From contig JAQBEX010000197.1 of assembly GCA_032123675.1 (NCBI GenBank), forward strand, positions 1 through 7,818: DNA of 7,818 bases, read 5' to 3'. Source of the stretch: Prado023 sp032123675. GTDB lineage: Bacteria > Actinomycetota > Actinomycetes > S36-B12 > CAIYMF01. Position numbers and translations under genes: made by a program. Below, piece by piece: positions 1 to 4,991 of this stretch; the stretch's first letter is position 1, and every line of letters starts with the position of its first letter. The notes beneath the pieces were generated by a model. The model worked only from the letters and a program-made list of their open reading frames with translations. It searched no databases and was not told the origin of the DNA.

Positions 1-2
1 GC

Positions 3-185
3 GAGTTCGTCGACCTGGTCGCGGCGGGCATCATCGACCCGGTGAAGGTCACGCGCTCCGCACTGGAGAATGCCGTGTCCATCGCCGGGATGCTGCTCAC
101 CACCGACGTCCTGGTCGTCGAGAAGCCGGCCGAGGACGAGGCCGGCCACGGTCACAGTCACGGGCCCGGCGGGCACACGCACTGA
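3..185 (+). CDS. groEL: 60 kDa chaperonin GroEL (GroEL1-type), C-terminal end only
   Basis: This is the last 60 codons of a chaperonin whose start lies left of the window; the frame enters at base 3 and ends with TGA at 183-185. The visible protein begins EFVDLVAAGIIDPVKVTRSA and continues with LENAVSIAGMLLTTDVLVVE, the highly conserved C-terminal equatorial-domain segment of GroEL. GroEL forms the double-ring ATP-driven folding chamber in the cytoplasm and works with GroES. The tail GHGHSHGPGGHTH carries five His in 13 residues and lacks the usual Gly-Gly-Met repeat. From family knowledge, a His-rich tail marks actinobacterial GroEL1, the copy encoded beside groES, while GroEL2 keeps the GGM tail. 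Its position next to a convergent whiB3-like gene agrees with GroEL1. The family is certain; the GroEL1 assignment is likely. groES would be expected just upstream, outside the window. Confidence 0.96.
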   Translation, partial: EFVDLVAAGIIDPVKVTRSALENAVSIAGMLLTTDVLVVEKPAEDEAGHGHSHGPGGHTH

Positions 186-200
186 CCCCCGCAAGTGACG

Positions 201-242
201 AGGGCCCCGACTCGAACAGGCGACTGTTGGAGCCGGGGCCCT
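201..242. terminator. Long hairpin terminator after groEL, possibly bidirectional
   Basis: The hairpin starts 15 bp after the groEL stop. AGGGCCCCG (201-209) pairs with CGGGGCCCT (234-242). After one A-C mismatch, CTC (211-213) pairs with GAG (230-232). After one G-G mismatch, AACAG (215-219) pairs with CTGTT (224-228), closing on a GCGA loop (220-223), a GNRA tetraloop. That gives 17 paired positions with only two mismatches. No T-tract follows on either strand, as is common for actinobacterial terminators. Because groEL and whiB converge here, the hairpin could stop transcription from both sides. Confidence 0.8.
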
Positions 243-261
243 GGCCATGAACGGGGCTGGG

Positions 262-275
262 CGCCACGTGTGGCG
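262..275. other. Small inverted repeat in the groEL/whiB convergent gap
   Basis: CGCCA (262-266) and TGGCG (271-275) form a 5-bp stem with a CGTG loop. It lies between the main groEL hairpin and the whiB 3' end. It may add to termination, but it is short and could be chance in such GC-rich DNA. Confidence 0.3.
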
Positions 276-306
276 GTGAGCCAGCACGCTCGATGTTGGC
301 GCATGA

Positions 307-326
307 CTGGGCCATCGTGTGGCCAG
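307..326 (-). terminator. Candidate whiB terminator hairpin
   Basis: CTGG-(G)-CCA (307-314) pairs with TGG-CCAG (320-326) around a 5-base loop, with one bulged G at 311. It lies about 22 bp past the whiB stop on the minus strand. There is no T-tract. The stem is modest, and the stronger hairpin at 201-242 could do the same job, so this call is tentative. The rest of the gap (186-348) shows no coding signal. Confidence 0.35.
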
Positions 327-348
327 CCACCTGTGGACGCGCCGTGGA

Positions 349-663
349 TCAGGCGCTGGCTGCGGTGCGCGCGGGGCGGGACTGCTGCTGCTCCTGCTGG
401 TAGATGACTGAGCGCTCCGACTCGGTCAGGCCACCCCAGACACCGAACGGCTCGCGCACCTTCAGCGCGTGCGCTCGGCACTGCGCCATGACCGGGCAGG
501 CTGCGCAGAGGGCCTTGGCCTGCCGCTCGCGCTCCTCCTTGGCCCCGCCGCGCTCACCCTCCGGATGGAAGAACATCTCGGAGTCGACGCCGCGGCAAGC
601 CGCGTGCATCTGCCAGTCCCAGAAGTCTGCGTTTGGCCCCGGGAGCCTTGATACGTCTGCCAT
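349..663 (-). CDS. WhiB-family Fe-S transcriptional regulator (WhiB3/WhiD type)
   Basis: This 104-residue protein is typical in length for WhiB-like proteins. Four Cys fit the family's iron-sulfur cluster ligands: C23, then C53-x2-C56-x5-C62. The G[VI]WGG turn is GVWGG at 74-78, followed by a basic/polar tail. The N-terminal stretch LPGPNADFWDWQMHAACRG and the FFHPEGERG segment (31-39) resemble M. tuberculosis WhiB3 and Streptomyces WhiD rather than WhiB1 or WhiB2. Known members bind a redox- and NO-sensitive [4Fe-4S] cluster and contact region 4 of the main sigma factor. WhiB3 controls redox and lipid metabolism; WhiD controls late sporulation. I chose ATG at 661-663 over an in-frame GTG at 688-690. 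The ATG has a good ribosome site (GAGAGGA, 670-676), the likely promoter would start transcription near 687, and the family N-terminus begins around here. The gene is convergent with groEL and divergent from merR. The family call is firm; the orthologue label rests on motif memory and synteny. Confidence 0.94.
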   Translation of the reverse strand: MADVSRLPGPNADFWDWQMHAACRGVDSEMFFHPEGERGGAKEERERQAKALCAACPVMAQCRAHALKVREPFGVWGGLTESERSVIYQQEQQQSRPARTAASA

Positions 664-669
664 GGCTGG

Positions 670-676
670 TCCTCTC
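670..676 (-). promoter_or_regulatory. Ribosome binding site deciding the whiB start
   Basis: Read on the minus strand this is GAGAGGA, six bases before the ATG at 661-663. The alternative GTG at 688-690 has no comparable site at the right distance, so this site supports the 104-residue form. Confidence 0.7.
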
Positions 677-693
677 ACCGTCGTCCTCACTTC

Positions 694-722
694 ATCGTAG
701 AACTTGTGCGCATCTTATGCAA
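694..722 (-). promoter_or_regulatory. Candidate whiB promoter
   Basis: On the minus strand, TTGCAT (722-717) and TACGAT (699-694) sit 17 bp apart and resemble -35 and -10 elements of the housekeeping sigma factor. Transcription would start near 687, giving a leader of about 25 bases that contains the ribosome site but not the alternative GTG start. A second -10-like TAAGAT (717-712) lies upstream but lacks a convincing -35. The -35 overlaps one copy of the TTGCAnAA motif described separately. Confidence 0.45.
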
Positions 723-848
723 GTGCCTCTGGGACCCTGATGCGCGGGACCTGTGTACTGGTGACAACACGTTCGTCCACCTCCATGTTCCCGGTTCCAG
801 GGAGGATGGGGAACGTCCGCAGGCGGAATTTGCAGAAACCTTGCACAA
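715..848. repeat. Three copies of TTGCAnAA in the whiB/merR divergent region
   Basis: TTGCATAA lies on the minus strand at 722-715, TTGCAGAA on the plus strand at 830-837 and TTGCACAA on the plus strand at 841-848. The last two are direct repeats offset by 11 bp and end just before the merR start. The first overlaps the whiB -35 element. On reading the whole window I saw TTGCA (either strand) nowhere else. AT-rich words like this are rare in such GC-rich DNA, so a shared operator for the two divergent genes is plausible but unproven. Confidence 0.45.
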
Positions 849-857
849 TGTCGACAT
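848..857. promoter_or_regulatory. 10-bp perfect palindrome overlapping the merR start
   Basis: ATGTCGACAT (848-857) is a perfect palindrome that includes the first two bases of the merR ATG and directly follows the TTGCAnAA direct repeats. A protein bound here would block initiation. I see no clear Shine-Dalgarno sequence and no convincing promoter for merR in 664-855. Confidence 0.3.
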
Positions 858-2019
858 GACAGCGCTCCCGACCCCGAGCCCGGGCTCCCGCTCCGCCTCC
901 GCCCCGCAGGACGCTCCACCCGCCGGGGCTGCCCCTCAGTCGGCTGAGGCAGCTCTGGGGCTCGCCGACTCCGACCTTGCCGCGGACGTGGCCGATGAGT
1001 CCCAGGAAGCGGTTCTGGGCACCGCGCCGAGCGCGCCCCCGGCTCCAGCGCTGAGCGTCGCGGGTGCTGCGCGCGGATTGGGGGTCGCCCCGGGAACGTT
1101 GCGCAGCTGGGAGCGGCGGTATGGCCTTGCGCCCAGCCTCCATACTGCGGGGGGCCATCGCCGGTACGGTCCGGTCGACCTCGCTCGGCTCGAGGTCATG
1201 CACCGCCTCGTGCAGCAGGGAGTGCCTCCGGCCGAGGCCGCCCGAGCGGCGATCGAGGCGGAGATCGGTGCCGATGCGCGCGAGGCGGCGAACCCGTACG
1301 TGGTCCTCCGCGAGCCGGAGCCGTCGGGCGCGGCTGGTCCCGGGCCGGCCGCTCGGCACCCGGCGCCGCCGGCGGGTGTCGGTACGGGTTCAGCCGGTGG
1401 GGGGCGGGTCCTGCCCATGCCCCGGCGGACGCGGTCGGCCCGTGGTCTGGCCCGGGCCGCGATGGCCCTGGACTCCGCGGCGTGCCGGCGCACCCTGAGC
1501 TCGTCGCTGGCTGAGCGTGGCGCGATCGACACGTGGGAGGAGCTGATCCGGCCGGTGATGGTGGCCATCGGCGAGCGCTGGGAGGAGACCAACCGGGGCG
1601 TGGAGATTGAGCACTCATTCTCCACGGTGGTCAGCGGATGCCTGTCCGCACACTCCGCCCGCCTCGAGCGGCCGCGCAACCGGCGCCCCGCCCTTTTGGC
1701 CACGGTGGCCGAGGACCTGCATGACCTGCCCCTCCTGGTCCTTCAGGCTGCGCTGTCGGACGTGGGGATCGCCAGTCACGTCCTCGGGGCCAGAACTCCG
1801 GACGAGGCGCTGCGCGATGCGGTGGCGCGGCTCGGTCCCCCCGTGATCTTCCTCTGGGCGCAGATGCCTGGCCCGTCCCTGCCGGAGCTGCCGCCCAAGC
1901 GCCCGCCCGCCCGGGTCCTGCGCGGGGGGCCGGGCTGGGGATCCGACACACCGGGAGGCGGGGATGTGACGGACCTCGAGCAAGCAGTCGGTGGTGTGCG
2001 TTCCGCGATGGGCTTGTGA
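856..2019 (+). CDS. MerR-type regulator with cobalamin-binding (CarH/LitR-like) sensor domain
   Basis: This is a 387-residue protein. Residues 1-63 are an Ala/Pro-rich, probably disordered, extension. Residues 65-130 are a MerR winged-helix DNA-binding domain: LSVAGAARGLGVAPGTLRSW, then ERRYGL and GGHRRYGPVDLARL. Residues 135-195 form a Pro/Gly-rich linker. Residues 197-270 match the four-helix cap that covers the upper face of B12, with W242-x9-E252-H253, the W-x9-EH signature of AdoCbl photoreceptors. Residues 278-375 match a B12-binding Rossmann fold: D287-x-H289 stands where the D-x-H-x-x-G motif supplies the lower axial His, although its Gly is Pro292; a GG pair lies at 357-358. Relatives repress DNA in the dark as AdoCbl-bound tetramers and release it in light. 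I chose ATG 856 because the 50 codons upstream in the same frame do not look protein-like and would run into the intergenic regulatory region. No clear ribosome site is visible, so the transcript may be leaderless. Domain calls are strong; B12 binding and light sensing are inferred. Confidence 0.88.
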   Translation: MTALPTPSPGSRSASAPQDAPPAGAAPQSAEAALGLADSDLAADVADESQEAVLGTAPSAPPAPALSVAGAARGLGVAPGTLRSWERRYGLAPSLHTAGGHRRYGPVDLARLEVMHRLVQQGVPPAEAARAAIEAEIGADAREAANPYVVLREPEPSGAAGPGPAARHPAPPAGVGTGSAGGGRVLPMPRRTRSARGLARAAMALDSAACRRTLSSSLAERGAIDTWEELIRPVMVAIGERWEETNRGVEIEHSFSTVVSGCLSAHSARLERPRNRRPALLATVAEDLHDLPLLVLQAALSDVGIASHVLGARTPDEALRDAVARLGPPVIFLWAQMPGPSLPELPPKRPPARVLRGGPGWGSDTPGGGDVTDLEQAVGGVRSAMGL

Positions 2020-2041
2020 CCCGATCGATGACTCGGCGGTG

Positions 2042-2063
2042 GGCACGGGCAGGGCCTCGTGCC
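2042..2063 (+). terminator. Hairpin after merR
   Basis: GGCACG (2042-2047) pairs with CGTGCC (2058-2063), and GGC (2048-2050) with GCC (2054-2056), leaving an AGG loop and one bulged T. It lies 22 bp after the merR stop and has no T-tract. It probably separates merR from guaB2. Confidence 0.5.
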
Positions 2064-2078
2064 GGCGGAACGCGCAGA

Positions 2079-2096
2079 ATCCCCGGCTGAGGGGGT
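2079..2096. other. Second small hairpin in the merR-guaB2 gap
   Basis: ATCCCC (2079-2084) pairs with GGGGGT (2091-2096), with one G-T pair and a loop of six bases. It could support the terminator upstream of it, or be chance. The remainder of the gap holds the guaB2 promoter candidate and ribosome site. Confidence 0.25.
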
Positions 2097-2157
2097 CCGG
2101 TAGGGACTGCTGAGTTGATCCGCCCTCGTTCGGCGCTGCGCGGTCCGGGGGTGCAGA

Positions 2158-2163
2158 TACCCT
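2158..2163 (+). promoter_or_regulatory. Candidate guaB2 -10 element
   Basis: TACCCT fits the actinobacterial TANNNT pattern and lies 25 bp before the guaB2 start, giving a leader of roughly 18-20 bases. I see no good -35 element at the usual distance, so the call is weak. Confidence 0.35.
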
Positions 2164-2173
2164 GATCCCAGTG

Positions 2174-2182
2174 GGAGAGGGG
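2174..2182 (+). promoter_or_regulatory. Ribosome binding site of guaB2 (supports GTG start)
   Basis: GGAGAGGGG ends six bases before GTG 2189-2191. This supports the GTG start over the internal ATG at 2225, which lacks such a site. Confidence 0.7.
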
Positions 2183-2188
2183 TAACAC

Positions 2189-3712
2189 GTGATCGATCCG
2201 GCCGACCGCGCGGCAGCAGAGGAGATGTTCGGCTACACCGGGCTGACCTATGACGACGTGCTGCTCATGCCCGACCACTCCGACGTTGTGCCCTCCGAGG
2301 TGCAGACGGCCACCCGGCTGACCCGCGACATCAACCTGGCCGTGCCGCTGGTGTCGGCCGCCATGGACACTGTCACCGAGGCGCGGATGGCTATCGCCAT
2401 GGCCCGCCAGGGCGGGATCGGCGTGCTGCACCGCAACCTGTCGATCGCTGACCAGGCGGCCGAGGTCGACACGGTCAAGCGCAGCGAGTCGGGGATGATC
2501 CACGACCCGGTCACCGTGGGCCCGGATGCCACCGTGGCCGAGCTGGATGAGCTGTGCGGTCGCTACCGCGTCTCCGGCCTGCCCGTCATCGATGCCGACC
2601 GAACCCTGCTGGGGATCGTGACGAACCGTGACCTGCTGTTCCTGCCTGTCGAGCAGTACGCGACCACGCTGGTACGTGACGCCATGACGCGCATGCCGCT
2701 CGTGACCGGAGCCGAGGGGATCCTGCGCGAGGACGCGGCGGCGCTGCTCCAGGCGCATCGGATCGAGAAGCTGCCGCTGGTGGACAGTTCCGGTCGACTC
2801 ACCGGGCTGATCACCGTCAAGGACTTCGTCAAGACCGAGCAGTACCCGATGGCCACCAAGGACGCGGAGGGTCGGCTGCGGGTCGGGGCGGCGATCGGCT
2901 TCCATGGCGACGCCTGGGAGCGCGCACTGGCCCTGGCCGAGGCCGGCGTGGACGTGCTGGTTGCCGACACTGCCAACGGTCAGGCGCGGTTGCTGCTGGA
3001 CATGGTCAGCCGACTCAAGGCAGATCCGGCCACCTCCCACGTGCAGATCATCGGAGGAAACGTCGCCACGAAGGCCGGCGCCAAGGCGTTGGTGGAGGCG
3101 GGCGCGGACGCAGTCAAGGTGGGGGTCGGCCCGGGTTCGATCTGCACCACCCGCGTCGTGGCCGGCGTCGGGGTGCCGCAGGTCACCGCGATCTTCGAGG
3201 CGTCCCTCGTGTGCGGCCCCGCCGGTGTCCCGGTGATCGGCGACGGAGGTCTGCAGTACTCCGGGGACATCGCCAAGGCGCTTGTGGCCGGTGCCGAGAC
3301 GGTCATGCTCGGCTCGCTGCTGGCCGGGTGCGAGGAGAGCCCCGGGGACCTCGTGTTCGTCAACGGCAAGCAGTTCAAGCACTACCGCGGGATGGGCTCA
3401 CTGGGGGCCATGGCCTCTCGCGGGCGGGTCTCGTACTCCAAGGACCGCTACTTCCAGGCCGACGTGGCCACGGACGAGAAGATCGTGCCTGAGGGCATCG
3501 AGGGTCAGGTTCCCTACCGGGGGCCACTGTCCGCCGTGGCCCACCAGCTCGTCGGCGGCCTGCACCAGTCGATGTTCTACGTGGGTGCCCGGACGATCCC
3601 TGAGTTGCGCGCGCGTGGCCGGTTCATCCGGATCACGCCGGCAGGACTGAAGGAGTCACATCCGCACGACATCCAGATGACGGTCGAGGCCCCCAACTAC
3701 CAGGGCCGCTGA
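2189..3712 (+). CDS. guaB2: Inosine-5'-monophosphate dehydrogenase (IMPDH)
   Basis: This enzyme oxidises IMP to XMP with NAD+, the committed step of GTP synthesis, in the cytoplasm. The 507 residues are normal for a bacterial IMPDH. The (beta/alpha)8 barrel opens with YDDVLLMP (21-28) and SAAMDTVTE (56-64). Two CBS domains, which bind adenine and guanine nucleotides and regulate the enzyme, interrupt it at about 100-220. The barrel resumes with VADTANG (258-264). The catalytic loop GVGPGSICTT (312-321) places the nucleophile at Cys319. GDGG (351-354), the GMGS turn (401-404) and the mobile flap with the Arg420-Tyr421 pair follow, then EGIEG (435-439). All key residues seen are intact. The GTG start at 2189 has a strong ribosome site. 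guaB3 follows after 21 bp, so the two are co-transcribed. The number 2 follows the mycobacterial naming for the true IMPDH next to guaB3. Function is near certain. Confidence 0.98.
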   Translation: MIDPADRAAAEEMFGYTGLTYDDVLLMPDHSDVVPSEVQTATRLTRDINLAVPLVSAAMDTVTEARMAIAMARQGGIGVLHRNLSIADQAAEVDTVKRSESGMIHDPVTVGPDATVAELDELCGRYRVSGLPVIDADRTLLGIVTNRDLLFLPVEQYATTLVRDAMTRMPLVTGAEGILREDAAALLQAHRIEKLPLVDSSGRLTGLITVKDFVKTEQYPMATKDAEGRLRVGAAIGFHGDAWERALALAEAGVDVLVADTANGQARLLLDMVSRLKADPATSHVQIIGGNVATKAGAKALVEAGADAVKVGVGPGSICTTRVVAGVGVPQVTAIFEASLVCGPAGVPVIGDGGLQYSGDIAKALVAGAETVMLGSLLAGCEESPGDLVFVNGKQFKHYRGMGSLGAMASRGRVSYSKDRYFQADVATDEKIVPEGIEGQVPYRGPLSAVAHQLVGGLHQSMFYVGARTIPELRARGRFIRITPAGLKESHPHDIQMTVEAPNYQGR

Positions 3713-3733
3713 CGCGGCGGACCGGAGGAACAC

Positions 3734-4849
3734 ATGAACGACATCGAGATCGGCCTTGGCAAGCGGGGCCGCGCAGCAATGTCCTTCGATGACATGGCGA
3801 TCGCCCCAAGCCGGCGCACCCGGGCCCCGGAGCTGGTCAGCACCGCCTGGCAGATCGATGCCTATCGGTTCGAAAACCCGATCATCGGGGCACCGATGGA
3901 CTCGATCATCTCCCCCGAGACCGCGATCCGGATGGGTCAGCTGGGGGGGCTTGGGGTGCTCAACCTCGAGGGGCTGTGGACCCGCTACGAGCACACCGCA
4001 TCGGCCTACGAGGAGATCAGCCAGCTGCCGGAGCTGCAGGCGAACGCCCGCATGCAGCAGCTGTACGCCGCCCCGGTGCAGCCCGGCCTGATCCGCGAGC
4101 GGATCGCTGAGATCCGCGAAGCCGGGATCACCGTGGCTGGGGCGCTGTCACCCAACCGCGTCACGGAGTTGGCGCCCGTGCTCGTCAGCGCGGGCATCGA
4201 CCTGTTCGTGATCAGGGGGACCACCGTGTCCGCGGAGCACGTCAGTTCCGAGGACGATGCGCTGAACCTCAAGGACTTCATCTACACGCTGGACGCGCCC
4301 GTCGTGGTCGGCGGGGTGGCCACCTACCGCGCTGCCCTGCACCTGATGCGTGCGGGCGCGGCGGGTGTGCTGGTCGGCTTCGGCGGTGGCGCGTCACACA
4401 CCACGGCCGATGTGCTGGGGGTCCGCGTGCCGATGGCCACGGCGGTCGCGGACGTGTCGGCCGCGCGCCGGGACTACATGGACGAGTCCGGCGGGCGGTA
4501 CGTGCACGTCATCGCCGATGGCGCCATGGGTCGCAGCGGGGACATCGTCAAGGCCGTGGCCTGCGGTGCGGACGCCGTGATGGTGGGCTCGCCGCTGGCA
4601 CGCGCCGCGGAGGCCCCCGGACGCGGCTGGCACTGGGGGATGGAGGCTGTCCATTCCGAGCTGCCCCGCGGTGAGCGGCACTGGACCGGCACTGTCGGGT
4701 CCCTCGAGCAGGTCATGCATGGTCCCAGCCGGGTCCCGGACGGGACCATGAACCTGGTCGGGGCGTTGCGTCGGGCGATGGCCACCTCCGGGTACTCGGA
4801 TCTCAAGGAGTTCCAGCGGGTCGACGTCACGGTGTCCCCGGGTCACTGA
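3734..4849 (+). CDS. guaB3: GuaB3-family IMPDH-related protein without catalytic Cys
   Basis: This 371-residue protein has the IMPDH/GMP reductase barrel but no CBS domains: the chain runs straight from GAPMDSIISPETAIRMGQLG (52-71) to the second half of the barrel. The opening EIGLGKRGRAAMSFDDMAIA with PSRRTR, and the ending SDLKEFQRVDVTV, are typical of actinobacterial GuaB3. The loop that carries Cys in IMPDH reads GFGGGASHTT (215-224), putting His222 where the nucleophile should be, and no Arg-Tyr flap pair is visible. GVAT (194-197) and VIADGAM (259-265) retain other barrel features. As I recall, M. tuberculosis GuaB3 also lacks this Cys, whereas cyanobacterial GuaB3 proteins keep it and act on IMP. 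Covalent IMPDH or GMP reductase chemistry is therefore unlikely; a regulatory, binding or different catalytic role is possible. GGAGG at 3724-3728 stands five bases before ATG. The gene is in an operon with guaB2. Family certain, activity unknown. Confidence 0.95.
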   Translation: MNDIEIGLGKRGRAAMSFDDMAIAPSRRTRAPELVSTAWQIDAYRFENPIIGAPMDSIISPETAIRMGQLGGLGVLNLEGLWTRYEHTASAYEEISQLPELQANARMQQLYAAPVQPGLIRERIAEIREAGITVAGALSPNRVTELAPVLVSAGIDLFVIRGTTVSAEHVSSEDDALNLKDFIYTLDAPVVVGGVATYRAALHLMRAGAAGVLVGFGGGASHTTADVLGVRVPMATAVADVSAARRDYMDESGGRYVHVIADGAMGRSGDIVKAVACGADAVMVGSPLARAAEAPGRGWHWGMEAVHSELPRGERHWTGTVGSLEQVMHGPSRVPDGTMNLVGALRRAMATSGYSDLKEFQRVDVTVSPGH

Positions 4850-4945
4850 TATCCACAGCTCAAGGTAGGTTATCCACAGGCGTGAACCGGGGTCTCCCAG
4901 CACGGAGACGGCTTCTCGTCCACACGTCGAAGGGAGTCATCCACA
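4849..4945 (+). promoter_or_regulatory. Cluster of four DnaA-box-like sites, same orientation
   Basis: The sites are ATATCCACA (4849-4857), TTATCCACA (4870-4878), TCGTCCACA (4916-4924) and TCATCCACA (4937-4945). The second is a perfect classical DnaA box. The first and fourth differ from it by one base, and the third differs by one base from TTGTCCACA, the form common in high-GC actinobacteria. Starts are 21, 46 and 21 bp apart, so both pairs sit two helical turns apart on one DNA face. The cluster fills most of the gap between guaB3 and glpD. It could bind DnaA, or be the repeat of another regulator of glpD. This is not the main origin: no dnaA, dnaN or AT-rich unwinding region is nearby. 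Confidence 0.55.
4892..4909. terminator. Inverted repeat between guaB3 and glpD
   Basis: GTCTCC (4892-4897) and GGAGAC (4904-4909) form a 6-bp stem with a six-base loop, 42 bp after the guaB3 stop. The bases after it are only partly T-rich. It could end the guaB2-guaB3 transcript or be an operator. It lies almost at the centre of the four DnaA-box-like sites. Confidence 0.4.
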
Positions 4946-4991
4946 TGGTTCCGGACGGCGAAAACAGCGATGGCATGGGAAGAATGGGCGC

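Noticed and set aside
331..339. Minus-strand GCGTCCACA near the whiB 3' end as another DnaA box.
   Set aside because: Two mismatches from the actinobacterial consensus, isolated and inside an ordinary 3' region.
195..407. Plus-strand open frame of 70 codons between groEL and whiB.
   Set aside because: It spans the large terminator hairpin and the whiB 3' end in antisense; no family similarity is visible.
664..690. GTG at 688-690 as an earlier start for whiB.
   Set aside because: It lacks a well-placed ribosome site and probably lies upstream of the transcription start; ATG at 661-663 has GAGAGGA at six bases.
706..855. An in-frame ATG at 706 would extend the MerR protein by 50 residues.
   Set aside because: The extra residues (MRILCKCLWD...) show no family similarity or coding-like composition, the stretch overlaps the divergent regulatory region and whiB promoter, and ATG 856 gives a sensible protein.
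2020..2188. A riboswitch (guanine or B12) upstream of guaB2.
   Set aside because: The likely leader is only about 20 bases, and I found no B12-box-like or purine-aptamer core; only small GC hairpins are present.
1631..3382. Long open frame on the minus strand (583 codons) opposite merR and guaB2.
   Set aside because: It is antisense to guaB2, an undoubted gene with all catalytic motifs; such mirrors arise from high third-position GC. Its product shows no recognisable domain.
4849..4991. The guaB3-glpD gap as the chromosomal origin.
   Set aside because: Only four boxes in 97 bp, no dnaA, dnaN, gyrB, rpmH or parAB beside it, and no AT-rich unwinding stretch; a secondary DnaA-binding site is the most that can be argued.
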